Below the pieces are notes generated by a model that worked only from the letters and a program-made list of their open reading frames with translations, made no database searches and had not been told where the DNA came from. Shown here piece by piece: positions 33,617-45,734 of a stretch of DNA of 64,000 nt. Source of the stretch: Crocodylus rhombifer (Eukaryota > Chordata > Crocodylia > Crocodylidae); the NCBI GenBank assembly GCA_038503035.1, contig JAVSML010000030.1:1178001-1242000 (forward strand), given 5' to 3'. Made by a program: the position numbers and the translations under genes. The stretch's first letter is position 1; each line of letters starts with the position of its first letter.

Positions 33617-34596
33617 GGCCAGGCGGAAGGGGTAGGGCTGTGGACAGGTAGGAAGTAGCTTACAACAGTGGGTCAGGTGTGCGGGGTTGAGGCCGGGGCT
33701 GGGACCAGAGCCGAAGCGGTGGCAGCAAAGGGCCAGGGCCCAGGGCACAACTCCCCGCACACCCCTGCAATGGGCATCAGTTCCACAGGCAGGGGCAAGT
33801 AGGGAGGGAATCGTGGCTCTGCCCTGGGCTTCAGCCCAGCACTGTCACTGGCCAGTGATCCTGGGGTCTCCATGGAGACCACATGGACAAGTCTGCTTGG
33901 CCAGGTGGATGGGATGGAGCTGCAGACAGGTGGGGAGCAGCATCTGGGAGTGAAACAGGCAGGTGAGGCCAGGGCCAGAGCTGGGATCAGGATCATGGGG
34001 CAGTGACAGTGTGAGGCCATGAGCCACTCCCTGCATTCCCCTGCCCATGGAACCAGTGCCTGTCGCAGTGATGTACAGGCAGCAGATCATGGCTCTGTCC
34101 CAGGCCTTGGCCCCACACTGTCACCACCCTGCAAAACCAATCCCAGCCCCAGCTCCAGCTCCAACCCCACCTGCCCATCCTGCTGCCAGATGCCACTCTC
34201 TGCCCGCCCACAACCCCATCCCATTCCCCCAACTGAGCTCATTCTGCCTGGGTGGGTCCCAGGCCAGTTCCCACAGAGACCCTGCCCACCTACTCCATCT
34301 AGTGCCTCCCATGGTGGGTGAGGGGCAGATAGGCCAGGGTACCCAGATAGTGAGGCTGGGTGTGGCAGCAGCAGCTGGAAGGAGATGCCACTGCAGGGGC
34401 TACTGGGAAGTTAGTCCAGGCACTGTGCCATCCTCACTCTGCTGTGCACTTGTGGGCAGCAAAACCAGCTGCATGCACCATGGCCCAAGCTGTCCCCTGT
34501 GCCTGGGTCAGGTGCGGCCAAAGGACCTGCCGTGGGCCAAATAAAATCCCTTGATGGGCCAGATCCAGCCTGCAGGCTATATTTTGCCCACTCCTG
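33617..34596. mobile_element. GC-rich hAT-derived block with direct and inverted units
   Basis: The right end, read inward, is CAGGAGTGGGCAAAATATAG, typical of a hAT family end; the left end is missing. Inside, a unit of about 282 bp starting GGCCAGGCGG (33617) is repeated directly from 33899 (GGCCAGGTGG). A third copy of part of it lies inverted at about 34090-34240, where the complement again gives gggatgg...gtggtgacagtg. Open frames here (for example 34047-34544) are caused by G+C bias and are not supported as genes. The expected 8-bp target duplicate of TCCTAGCA (34597-34604) is not found upstream, consistent with loss of the left end. Confidence 0.55.
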
Positions 34597-34604
34597 TCCT
34601 AGCA

Positions 34605-37600
34605 AGACACGCCCTGCCTATTCAAATACCCCACAGCTAGGCTCTCACAAAAGGGCTGTCTATTCCCTCTTAAAAGGACAGACCACCTCATTACATAGAA
34701 ATTTACCTTCTTGTATTCTCCTTGAAAAGGTCAGAATGTGCAATGCATTTATACAGAAATACAAGACAATACTTGTCCTGAGTGCTACCGGTCTCAGACC
34801 ATTTATGCTATATGTTCATTATTTCTTACAAAAAACCTGCATCTGAATTATTTTATTTTAAAAATACCCTTTAAATTGTTTTTGGAATCAGTGCCTTATT
34901 CCATAAAGCCAGGAGAGCATTAATGACTGAGGTACCTAATGAACAATGCCACTTGTCAGCGTTCTGCAGAGCTAGAGGTCAAACACTTGCACATACTAAT
35001 AGGTTCATTAAAGCCTGGAGAATACTTACATTTGTAGACATACACCCTTCTGGCCATTCTCTTATTTTTACCTGGGAAAAAGCAATTGTCCACTCTCACT
35101 TCTCAGTGACAATGTCTGTAATTAAAATTTGAATTTAGGGGGGCAAAGGGACGGAGGTTAATGTTAAAGCTTTGTGAAACTTTAAGAGGCCTCAGCTGCT
35201 CATTAGGCAAAATCTACACAGCCAACAGTATATAGGTGAGTAGGAAAGACATAGCTTAGGGACAAGCAACAAATCAAGTGTGACATTCAGGCTTATTGGA
35301 TGCAGAGAAGGCCTCTGGGAATTGTCTGACAGCATAGCCCTTGATAGTAAAGTGACTTCAATGAAAGCCTCTAGAAGACAGCTATGATTATGGCATCTGA
35401 ATACATATTATTCTTTTAAGGCTGTAACTCTAGCAATAGCATGAGGTTATGGTGGACTGCAGCATGTGTGCTTATCACACAGTAAAAATTTCTGTCTTGT
35501 GGACACCTATCAGAATGAATTTGTCTGATTGACTACAGCAAGTGACTGACAGTGCAACATACAACCCTGAGAAAGCAGAGGCTCTGGCATATTAATATAA
35601 GAATGTAGCTGATTACTATATAAGCCACTGAAAGTGAGCTGACTATAGCACAAGACTGTAAGAATGTGGCTGTCTGCAGTCTCACCGTGAGTATGCATCT
35701 ATCTATACCTATAAGCGTGCTTCTGAATACAGCCAGCTGTCATGCAATCGGAGAGGACTAGAGGCATTGTCACTTATCAAACCATTGCACATGTGGTTAT
35801 CATGGATTAAAATATACCTTCAATCCACCTCCTGGTAGCTAACTAGCTTTTGTCTCCATGTGAGTGGGAGGGTGAGAGGGGTCATACTGCGCATTTGATT
35901 AAAAGATTGTAAACCTCCAATTTGAAAGACTTAAACCAGCAGATGCAGGTTAATTACTTTAAATGGATGCTAGCAATACAAGAATCATGTTTATTTGCAA
36001 TAACCCTTCTCCCATATATATGCATTGGATTTTATAAAACTAAAATAATTCCAAAAAGATAATTCCCTTTTGCACATTTATACTGTCTGAGGTTGGTTTG
36101 ACCACTGGAAAGTAACCAAATAAGTTTCATTTTCTCTTCCTGAAGCGCTACAAGAACATTGCAGCATACTTTTCTAACATATATGGTATCTGTTTACTTT
36201 TTAAAGGTTAAACAAAAACAGTTGCTTTAAAAAAGTCTTGATGAAGGGCCCAATCTTTCATTTACATCCAGCTAAGCAGAGCTTTCTTCTCAGTGCACAC
36301 CAAAATTTCCATCAGAAATAATCTAACTACAGGATCAGGACTCAATTTCTGTGTGTACTGGGTTTTGCAGTGCTCTTTCCTCACTGATTTATGTTGGTGG
36401 CACTTAAAAGCTGCACTATGCCAAGAAGAACTCTGGGGAGAAGTGTGCTGCAAGGCAGGACACTTTTCTCTGCAGATAGTGTAGAATGCCACTGCTCTGC
36501 ACCCAGCCATTTCTGCCTGCTAGGGCCTCCCTTCTCCTGACCTGACCCTGCTCAGTTGGGGAGATTTGCCTCCTGAACTGCAAAGAGACAGCAGCCTACA
36601 ATCTGAGTTTAAGTTTCAGGTTCTGCTCAGGAGTTTTAATGTGTAAAGGATTCCAGCTCTACTTGTCTCTCTTTAATAGTGCACCTTTGTTCGTTATGTA
36701 ATGCATCCCTGCCCTGTGCTTCTGATGCCATTGCACTTTCACTCCTATCAGGTTCTGCTCCCAGCTCCAATGTCATGAAACAAACTGACCTTTTCCCACC
36801 TGGGCTATACCAAATTAGTGCTATTTTGGTGCTTTATCTTCTTTTTCCCTTATTCCTCCTTTATCCTCATCCAGCAGACCTCCTGGAGTAGGCAACACAT
36901 AACAAGAAAGCAAGCTGTTTTAAAGATGTTGTGCCCCTCTGATTCAGAGAGGGACACGTTCTGCAGCTCCCCTGCCATGTGCAGATCCATATGCTAGCAC
37001 TTTTGCAAAAGCCGAGTGTGATTAAAGCCTGAAGCTTCTACTAAATGCACCACTCTTTTTGTCACATGCAACATCTTTAGATCGAGCCCTAAATGTTCAC
37101 TGAATCATGAATATTTTTGAGCCAACTCTATTCACTGTGATAAATCATGCTGCTCGTGTGCTGATTTAGTGACAGATAGCTACCTGAAAACTTCAAATGT
37201 AAAATGTTCTATAACCATCTGAGAAAAGAAAATGTGTGATCCTTGCCTGAGTGCTGGAACAATATGACAAGAAGAAACATACTGTATTCAAGCCCCAGAG
37301 CATGCCAGCTTTCTCTCTTTCTTCTAGAAATGGACAGAGCTGAAAGGAAAAAGACTGCTGGCACATTGTTAAAGTGCTTCCAAGTTTGTAAGAACTTCAG
37401 TGATAGATGCAAACAAAAATGAAACCCTTCACAGTGAACAGAACTTTTGCAAAGAAAGCTAAGAAATACTCTCTGAAGAAAATATAACTAGGAGTCAGTT
37501 CTTCCCACCAAAGAATGGGATAATGCATAGGTCTCTGTTCCAAAATTAGGTTTAGTTTAAGTAATAAAGCCTGAATAGATTATTATAACGTTGCCATGTT

Positions 37601-39211
37601 AAAAAGTTATATGTATAGTCACGTCCTTCAGAAAAGAACGTAAGTTTGGTTGGAAAAGTCTTCCTTGTTACTCAATAGCATTGCCCTGACATGAGACAGG
37701 CTTCTACATTTGTGCTAAAAAAAAAAATATGTACTTGTTTTATGTACAGTAATTATGTACAGTTATTCTTGTTTTTTTTATTAAAAGCCAGCTGTGTGAT
37801 TGATACATTTTCACAAGCCCAAAACCACTACAATGTTATTTCCAATATGATCTACATTCAGACACTACAGTGATGACCTCTAGGTAAGAAACAAGACAGA
37901 TTTGACCAAGGTGGTGAGGTTAAGTGCTTTGGCTAATTCAAGGTTCAAAGACAGCAAATTTAGGATGCAATATTCAAAGGAGGACAACTAAGTGTCACTG
38001 AAGTCCCTCTACATTTCAGTGGAATTTGAGCATCTATTTCCCACAGGGTCTTTTGAAACGCCCAGCCTTAAGGGCTGCCAAGTGTGCCATTCTGCTTGTT
38101 AGAGCCATGCAATGCAAATAAAGCCATGTAACCTAAACAGGTACACATAAATGAAAATGCAGTCCCAAGAATCAAATTCAGCCTTGTAAATGGTCATGAG
38201 TGTCACTGAAGTCAGCAGGTCTGAACATTAAGGCACTTTTATTTATATGCTCACAGACAGTTATAAGAGTTTTATCTTGTATGAACACTTTGACCCAAGT
38301 GACTTACCAAGGTTGCAGAGTATATCACAACAGGGCTGTGAATAGCACCAGGACCATCCCACGCTAATAAACTGTGCCATGCCTCTTCCTAAACTAAAAA
38401 TATTAGAAGTTCTTCAGTTTAAGCACCCATATAAATACTTTTGCATTCTTTATAATTATACAGCATCAACCTTGGACTCACCATAATTAACACAATTATG
38501 CTAATCTCAGACTGCTTGTTTAGGTTATATATATATAAATATAGATATAGATAGATATAGATAGATATAAATGTATTAAATGCATTCTTCTCTAATACAA
38601 TAGCTTAATCCTATTCCTTTTACTTGAATCTGATCATTAGAATATTAAAATACTACATCTGTTAGCAAATGACTATTAACAGCACATGAACAGCACAGAA
38701 CAAAAATCTAGTATCACCTGATATTATCTGTGAGCAACTGTAGCTAGAAAAGAACTCACAGGTCCTGCAATGCTGCAATTATTGCAATTTTATCAGTTTA
38801 CTTCAGAACCCAAGGTTTCTAGCCATTTCTATTGTGAAGCCAGCCAGTCACATGCATAGTTGCTCTGTACTGTCAGAAAGCTGCCCAGACAAACACAGAC
38901 ACCATAGCAATTCCTCATATCTACAGTCCTTACTCAAGGAAAAACAACTCTTGTTGGGTTAACTGAATAGGAAACAAGAGGATCAGATCTTTAAAAAAAG
39001 GATATCCCTTCTTATCACAGCTATGATAAATTATGCTTGGAATGTTGCTGGGACTAGGTTTGTATTGCTTTATTACACGAGAAATCAAAAGAAAAAAAAT
39101 CAGATGTAACCAAAGGACTTTCCTTGAAAGACAAAGATGGTGAGATGGTGGTTAGTACCTCACTGGTTGTTTAGCAAAGTGGGATCCAACAGCTGAGGTG
39201 GTTGGGGCTAT
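34605..39211. other. Gene-free unique DNA
   Basis: A+T-rich with only short frames. Contains a TA/GATA simple repeat at 38525-38572 and a weak degenerate repeated motif at 35400-35760. No gene or structured RNA recognised. Confidence 0.45.
38525..38572. repeat. (TA)n/(GATA)n simple repeat
   Basis: Alternating TA then repeated ATAGATATAGATAG units. Simple low-complexity sequence, probably length-variable. Confidence 0.85.
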
Positions 39212-39472
39212 TCCATCTATTAGGCACATAAGTGGACTTAGGTGCCTAAGTGCAATTTTATTTCACTTTGCTTGGGTTCCTGAAAAACTGCTATTATAAA
39301 AGGTAGCCATGTCCGCCTCCTCCTCCTTGCTGCTTTTTTGTAATTCAATCTTAAGTGTAAGATGGCAGTATATTACAAAAGTAGATGCATTTAGAGATTT
39401 TAGCTGCTCAAGCAGTGTGGAAGGGATTGCATTTAGGCACCTAAATCCACTTAGACATCTAATGGACAGAAC
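39212..39472. mobile_element. MITE-like element with ~40-bp inverted ends
   Basis: The left end (tccatctattaggcacataa, gtggacttaggtgcctaagt, gcaa) is inverted relative to the right end (ttgcatttaggcacctaaat, ccacttagacatctaatgga). The terminal repeats agree over about 40 bp with several changes, and the inside has no coding potential. No clear target duplication, so the superfamily is open. Related words lie at 14335-14480. Confidence 0.6.
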
Positions 39473-41060
39473 AGAATCTATCCTCTAATGGAGGGGCAGA
39501 GCTAGAAAATCTAAAGGGAACATGGCAGGGGCACCAACATTTATTGCTGGCCCTTTCCCGTGCTCATTGATGTTCAGACAATGATATTAGTGGAAGCACA
39601 CTCAGCACACCTAAATAAAAATGATGGCACTATTCCTGAGAGGGTTCTCCTGAGCACCCAATCTCTACAGTTGGTATAGTACACCTTTCCTACACCTTCT
39701 GCTGGAGACAGCTTTGGCTGCTAAAATCACAAATATAGGTAATCTGTTTCTGGTTATGCATGTCTAAATCCTCCTCTTTATAAGCACCTCACTTGGAGAA
39801 CATAACTAGACACCTAGAACATGTTACTATACTTGTAACTGTAGCATTTGAATGTCTTTTGGAAAAATTAGCTGGAGACTGTCAAACTAAGAAACAAAGT
39901 AAGTAAGCACAGAGTCTCTGTATGACACACACCTTTAATGAGGAGCTTAAATTAAGTCTCTTTGTACTATATAAAACAAAGCCCAAGATCCACAACACTT
40001 TGGACGTTTAGTAATCCCAAACCACACTCTTCTGTCTCACCCCTATCTCTATTTTAAAGCTACCTCTCAATTCGCGTGACCCTGCCAATTTCTGGCAGCT
40101 CCAAAACCAGTCATCAAAGTTATTTTACCTATCACCCCTTCACAAAATGCTGTGCTTACCTCCCTCTGGCAACCTTAGCTCTGTGCTCTCACTGTTCTTC
40201 CTTCCTAGTCCTGGGTTAACGCATTGATTTTAAAAAATTAATTACTTTCCTTAGAATCTCCTAATTAAATAACTTCCCTGCAGTAGTTAATTGTCCTTAT
40301 GCTACACTTTTACTTTCCTATTTCACCTTGGTTGGTTACTTTCTAACCATGTTTCCTATCCATCTCCAAGACAATACATTCTACTAATAAAAACAATATC
40401 AGTTTTCTTAGAGAGGCAAAAAAGTCTTGGAGCTGCTCCCGAATGAATTGTATGAGACTGAAATTCAAAGCATGACCACATTATTCCTTATTCTTATTTT
40501 ACTAGCCATTTGGAAAAGGGATTTTGCCTAAACATATTTTCATCATTTCTTTATGACGATCTTCAACTATCTCCTACATGCTTGGGTGGAAAAATTCTGA
40601 AAAATAATTGGCAGCTCATTCCCAGAATGGCAAAATGGAAAAGTCTCATGAGTTATAGCCACCCACCAACATCCTTAGCCAGCAAGGGCCTATTTGACAG
40701 TGTAGCAGGTTTTCCTTGAAGGCTGTCGAAGGTTTCCCAAACAACAGAATCTGGTGCCATTCCTCAGGCTCCTAATACGTATGCTGAAGCCATGCCACGA
40801 GTGGGAAACAGAACATCCCACTTTTCATGAGGTGTAATCCCAAAAAAGTAAAACAGGGAAAAGTTCTTTAAAGGTGTTATTTTCAGTGAGCCAATGACTA
40901 TCTTCTTACCACTAAAGACAAGCATTTAAGGTTGGGATTGAGGATTTTAGCAGAGCAATATGCAGAAGTTAACATCATCATGTTTTATATTGTGTATTTT
41001 CTGTGAATTCCCATCTGCCTGATTCCCAAGACAGCAACTTTCAAGTTCACTATATTTAAC
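39473..41060. other. Gene-free unique DNA
   Basis: No repeat family or coding exon recognised; frames close within about 70 codons. Confidence 0.45.

Positions 41061-41062
<2 letters not shown>

Positions 41063-41108
<46 letters not shown>
41063..41108. repeat. (AC)23 microsatellite
   Basis: An uninterrupted AC dinucleotide tract of 46 bp. Long enough to be highly variable in length. Confidence 0.97.
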
Positions 41109-41110
<2 letters not shown>

Positions 41111-41124
41111 TATATGTATATCTC

Positions 41125-41335
41125 TCTATATAAAGGGCTTAGTCCATCTGTTTGTCTGTCTGTCCGTAATGCTCTTGGGGGGGTGGCTCCCAGGGGGGCG
41201 TGGCTCCAGCCAGTGCTGTGGATGGGATGAATTGCCTGTCAAGAATGATGGCAGGAACAGAGGGGACAGAGTGGGGGAGGGGGGCATGGCGCCAGGCTGG
41301 ATCCACAATACAACTAAGTCTAGCGCTGCCATTTT
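41125..41335. repeat. Unclassified repeat-like block beginning 'tatataaagggcttagtcc'
   Basis: Starts with a TA-rich stretch and GTCCATCTGTTTGTCTGTCT, a form I associate with interspersed repeats in reptile DNA, then a G-rich part. No inverted ends or target duplication found. Could be a Helitron-like or other non-autonomous element. Confidence 0.3.
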
Positions 41336-41523
41336 AACTTGTACTAATTTCCCTTTTCCTTTTCCAATTCTTCAGACACCATGCAACATGGGCTATGTTG
41401 TTCTATCCAAAATCATTTTTATTACCCAGAAGTAAGAAGATCCATCCCAACTGTTTGGATCTCACCTCATTTCTCAAAGCAGGCTAGTCAGACTAGCAAC
41501 GATTACATTAAAATATACACTAA

Positions 41524-41604
41524 ATCTGACTGGGGGCGGGGCTTGACTTGATGATGTCATGAGGTCTCTTCCATCCCTAAACTTCTGTGTGAATCTGTGT
41601 GATC
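41524..41604 (+). mobile_element. CR1 LINE 3' end fragment
   Basis: The words cttgacttgatgatgtcatg and aggtctcttccatccctaaa, followed by two TCTGTGTGA units, are a CR1 3' untranslated end with its short tail repeat. Only about 80 bp remain, a severely 5'-truncated insertion. Confidence 0.72.
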
Positions 41605-43805
41605 AAGATCAAGTCAAAAGTATGAAAATCATATTTAGAAAGAAAAAAAATCTCATGCCCACATGAAAAAGAACAGGGAGTTAGAAATACTAAAAAATTT
41701 CCACTGATATTTAGGAACACATTTGTCAGTGTTTGCTGATTTCTGACCAGTTTCTGGGAAATGCAAAAGAATGCCAGTGGGGTTAAATCTTTCACTGTGG
41801 GCTGAATTTTAAGAACTTATGAAACCAAAAAGTAGATATTTCTGTAAAACAGTTTTTTAATCCCTCAAAAGTTCATTCCTGTGAAATCAATCAAAAGCAA
41901 TATATCTAGCTAATAATTACTCAGACTGGCTTGCTCCATATTTGTGGAGTGTACAGGTGCATAGCTTCCTGTTCTGTTGCACCTAGTCAAATACAAATGA
42001 CTCACTCATTCAGCATCTACTGCAGTTTGTACTAACCAGACTGAAAATGGCAGTACTGTTTCTGAACCTCAAGCAAACAATGTGAATGGAATGCTTTATA
42101 AAATATTTTTCCCCTTTTCAGGACAATGCCTTCCACACTGTATAAAGAACAGGTGTACATGTGGGTCAACTTGTCTCTATTGTTTTCAAATAAGCCCTTC
42201 TCATTTTCTGTCCTGCAGCCCCATGTCCATTAAATGCAATTTAGTAGGATCATCAGAGCTTGAAAGGGCAGATCAAACAGTACTGCGAATCCCAGCTGTG
42301 CAGGACCCAATTCAAGGTGAACATTAACCACAGTTCTCAGTGATAATTTATTCTATTTGAGAGAAGAAGACAGTGTTTGTTCCTCCGTTTTGAGCTGGCC
42401 TTGTTGTTTTTCTCCTACCTCACAATCAGTTAAAGATTTACTTAATGTATAAGTTTAAAAAAATCTGTTCCACAATTTAGTTTAGATTTATTTCTGATTA
42501 AATTGGCATCTCATAACCCATCCACAATGTGGCACAGGGAGCAGACTGGAAATAGTTATTATGGAATTAATTTCCATAATTTCTGACCTTTTAATTTTGC
42601 CATGGCTGGATTTAGACACGTAACTAAAAGAATTTAGATGACTGCAGTAATTCAAGAAGCTCCTATTTGCATCTTTGTGGTAGTCCAAATGTAACCTCAT
42701 GGCTAAAGCTTGAGAACTGTGCTGAAGGAATCTATTTTAGGAAGATGATGATCAATGATTGCACTTTAAAGGTAACCAAGAAAATGGCTTTTTTTTTTGT
42801 TTTTTGCCTCATATTAGCTGAGGACACTCAGAACTTTGCTGATTTCTAGTGTCTGAGTTTCAGAGATATGTACAGAGTGATTTGCCTCCCAGTCAAATAC
42901 GCTGCATCTCAGTTGATATGACTATGCATGTGGTATCTTCCCATTTCACATGTACTTCTTCATAATATTTGTAAAAGATATTTAAGAAATGTGTGATGGC
43001 ACAAACATCAGAGTCTAGTCTATACTGTGAGCCTGTAATTAGACATCTAAACAGAAGAGCTCACATGAAAAGTGCTTATTATACAAATACTTAGGTTGTA
43101 TACAAGCATCCGAATGAACTGGTCTAAGCTGCACAGTTTTTTCTGAGAGGTCTAAACTCATAGCGATAGAGCACCATGCAAGCATTCAGGGGAAGAGGGA
43201 CACAGGCAGACTGCACTTGTGACAGCCCACAGACAGGGCTGAACATATCCACTCATATTGTGCAGAGATTCCCAAGAGCAGCCAGGCACAGAGAGCAGCC
43301 TGCCTGGCTGTCTGGCCACCACTTGGAACTGCCCCCCAAGGGGAACTCCTAGCCACAGTAACCCCCACACACATACCCACCCCTCCCCGTCCCTGCTCCA
43401 AAGCTCCAAGGGAGAGACCCTGTGCATGGCCCTTCTGTCGTTATTTGCAAACACATCAGTTTCTCTGCACCCACCCCATTGTGGATCTCCACCCCTCAGA
43501 TACAAGTCAACAAACCCAGAAGCAGCAGCATGTCCTTCTTGTCACTCTGAAAGACTCTCACCAGAGGCTGTGGGACATTACACATGCCCATGGCAGAAGA
43601 TACTTGTGCTGGTATGCACCTTCCACCTTAGGATCCAGGCACCTGACCTCCCATAGGGAGCCACATGCCATACTCCACCAAGCATCCTGGAATCAGCTTA
43701 CTACTTCTGCCTGGCCAATGAAGCCAAAGTCCCCCTGAATGCCCCAATGCCACTGACCCTGAGGTGCTCTGGGGGCACCTCCAGACCATCTGATGGTTTG
43801 AGGTA
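41605..43805. other. Non-coding region leading to the Harbinger relic
   Basis: Mostly unique A+T-rich DNA. From about 43150 the base composition rises in G+C, which may mark the left part of the Harbinger element, but I could not place its terminal repeat. The open frame 43258-43656 has no recognisable motif. Confidence 0.35.
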
Positions 43806-44454
43806 TGCAAGAGGAGCAACTACTGGTGGGACAACATTGTCCTGCACACCTGGGATGACAACTGACGGCTGCAGAACTTCCACATGTTTCAAGCACGTGG
43901 AACATTCATGGACATCATCGCTCCACTGGCCCCCCCACACTAAATGGCAGGACATAAGCCAACCCCCGACTTTGGAAAAGTGCATCTCCATCACCGTGTG
44001 AAAGCTAGCCATCCCCAACAGCCTCTGCTCTATCACCAACCAGCTTGGCATGAGCAAGGCCACAGCTAGTGCAGGCAAGAAAGAGATGCGCAGGATCATC
44101 CAGGAGATGTTGGTAAACCATTACGTCTATCTTATCAACCTGCAGGAAGTCATCACAAACTTCTGCCAGAAAAGCTTCCCCAATGGCACAAGGGCCACTG
44201 ATGGTACCCATATCCTCTTCCTGCCCCAAGGTACCATGGAGTTCATCAGTAACAAGGGCTTCTTCTTCATCATCATGCTGCAAGGCATCACCAACAGTCA
44301 TTGCCACTTCCCCCACATCTTTGCCAGTTGGACAGACAGTGCCCACAATGCTGTTGCCCTGAGGGGTCAGGCCAATGCTCAGGATCTCAATATAGTGCTG
44401 TTAGACAGGAGGGTGTGGAGTACAATTGCACATGCACATATAAAAGTCAATTAA
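43806..44454 (+). pseudogene. PIF/Harbinger-type transposase, broken
   Basis: A relic of the DDE nuclease that moves Harbinger elements. In the first frame (43806-44000) the codons give N-Y-W-W-D-N-I-V-L-H-T-W-D-D, R-L-Q-N-F-H-M-F and F-M-D-I-I-A-P-L, the family's N-terminal pattern, with stops at 43863-43865 and 43941-43943. After a frameshift near 44000, the frame continues K-L-A-I-P-N-S and N-Q-L-G-M-S-K-A-T, the helix-turn-helix-like block. Next come A-T-D-G-T-H-I (first catalytic D at 44200-44202), N-K-G-F-F-F-I-I-M-L-Q-G-I and W-T-D-S-A-H-N-A. The second catalytic D, usually in an H-D-A triplet, is replaced by N (44347-44349). The 3' end is lost after R-V-W. It is related to the domesticated HARBI1 family, but this copy is dead. 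Confidence 0.78.
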
Positions 44455-44770
44455 GCACACATACACTCACTATGTGCATACACCCCTACTAGGCATACAC
44501 ACTCACGCTACCAGCTCAGGCACATACACATCCAAACCAGCCTAGGCACATGCATACCTATTACCAATTTAAGCCCATACACGCTACACACGCCAAATTT
44601 ATACAGAATCAGTTACCTCTTACCAACACCTGCACATCCAATATACATATGTGGATTACTAATTTATATACCACACACATACAATGATATATATATGTAT
44701 TCACTAATTTACATACATACCACCCACCTACACATACACACAGGTGAGTTCCTAAGTTGGGTGTTGTGAT
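44455..44770. repeat. CA/TA-rich low-complexity stretch
   Basis: Many acacac, atacac and tatata words with imperfect periodicity. It looks like a decayed microsatellite cluster. No coding capacity. Confidence 0.6.
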
Positions 44771-45530
44771 GTGTATGTATGTATGTGCTTGATGTACTTG
44801 GGATACCTGGGGAAAGGTTAAGGTAAGAAAGTAGAAGTGTAGGGAGTTAAAGTTACCAGGACCAGGATTAGAACTGGTAGACTACAGGGGCCTGGGCTGA
44901 AAAACTGAGGCTCAGGGGTAACTTTAGGTTAATTGATCCTAATTGATTAAAAGACAATGCCCAAAGCCTGCAGAACAGGGAAGCATGCCCGCACAGAGTC
45001 TGGGACTAGAGCCAGAGCTACGGGGGAGCTGAAAATGTAGATGGGGAGGGGGAAAAATGGAACTAAGGGAAAGTGTGAGTGTTAAAGAGGGGCTCTGGCT
45101 GTGGGGAGCCAGAGGATGGCTCTGGGGCAGCTAGAGAAGTTGCAGGGAGCTACAGTAGGTGCTAGGAGCTGGAGAAAACTGAAGGACAGCCACAGGGAGC
45201 TGGAAAGCTGTGGGGGGCAGGGATGACTATAGAAGGTGCCGGGGAAGCCTGAAAACAGCAGAAAATCACAGGAAAAGCAGCAGGCAGCAGGGCAGCAGGA
45301 AAGCAGAGAAAGGTAGCAGAAAGTCACAGGGAAAAGGCAGTAGGAGCAGGGGAGACTGAGAGGGCAGAAAAGGGGAGATGGAATTGGGAGGAGATCAGGA
45401 AACTAGCAGAGAGGGTGGGGACTAGAGCTGAGAGAGAGAGAGATAGAGAACGAGGCCGGAATTTAAGATAGGAAAGGGACTGGGATTTAGTAAAACATGA
45501 CCCAACGCGGGGCTGCAAATGACAGTGGTT
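44771..45530. other. Purine-rich non-coding stretch
   Basis: Purine-rich (AGGAGCTG-like words repeated irregularly) with a GA tract near 45430-45446. No conserved coding pattern on either strand. On the minus strand an AATAAA lies at 45529-45534. Confidence 0.4.
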
Positions 45531-45580
45531 TTATTGAACAGGGGAGATGGTGACACAATGTCTTAGTGGTTCCCTTGCAC

Positions 45581-45609
45581 CCACACACACACACACATAC
45601 ACACACACA
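45581..45609. repeat. (AC)n microsatellite
   Basis: An AC dinucleotide tract with one interruption (CATACAC). Simple repeat. Confidence 0.9.
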
Positions 45610-45734
45610 ATGGCAGCAAGGGTTAGAGAGCCTTGGTGCAGGGGCTGAAGTCCACTGAAGTCCAGGAGGAGACAGACAGACAGATAGACAGAGAGAGTAC
45701 AAATTGTAGGAGGAGGTGTGCAGGTAATATCTAC

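Noticed and set aside
34047..34544. 165-codon plus-strand frame
   Set aside because: Proline/alanine-rich reading of the duplicated hAT unit; it crosses the inverted unit and has no domain.
42098..42330. Polypyrimidine tract and CAG (ttttccccttttcag) before an open frame, splice-acceptor-like
   Set aside because: The following frame has no recognisable homology and no matching donor or codon signature; such matches are frequent by chance.
43747..44001. 84-codon plus-strand frame over the Harbinger region
   Set aside because: Wrong frame; the conserved transposase residues are in another frame of the same stretch.
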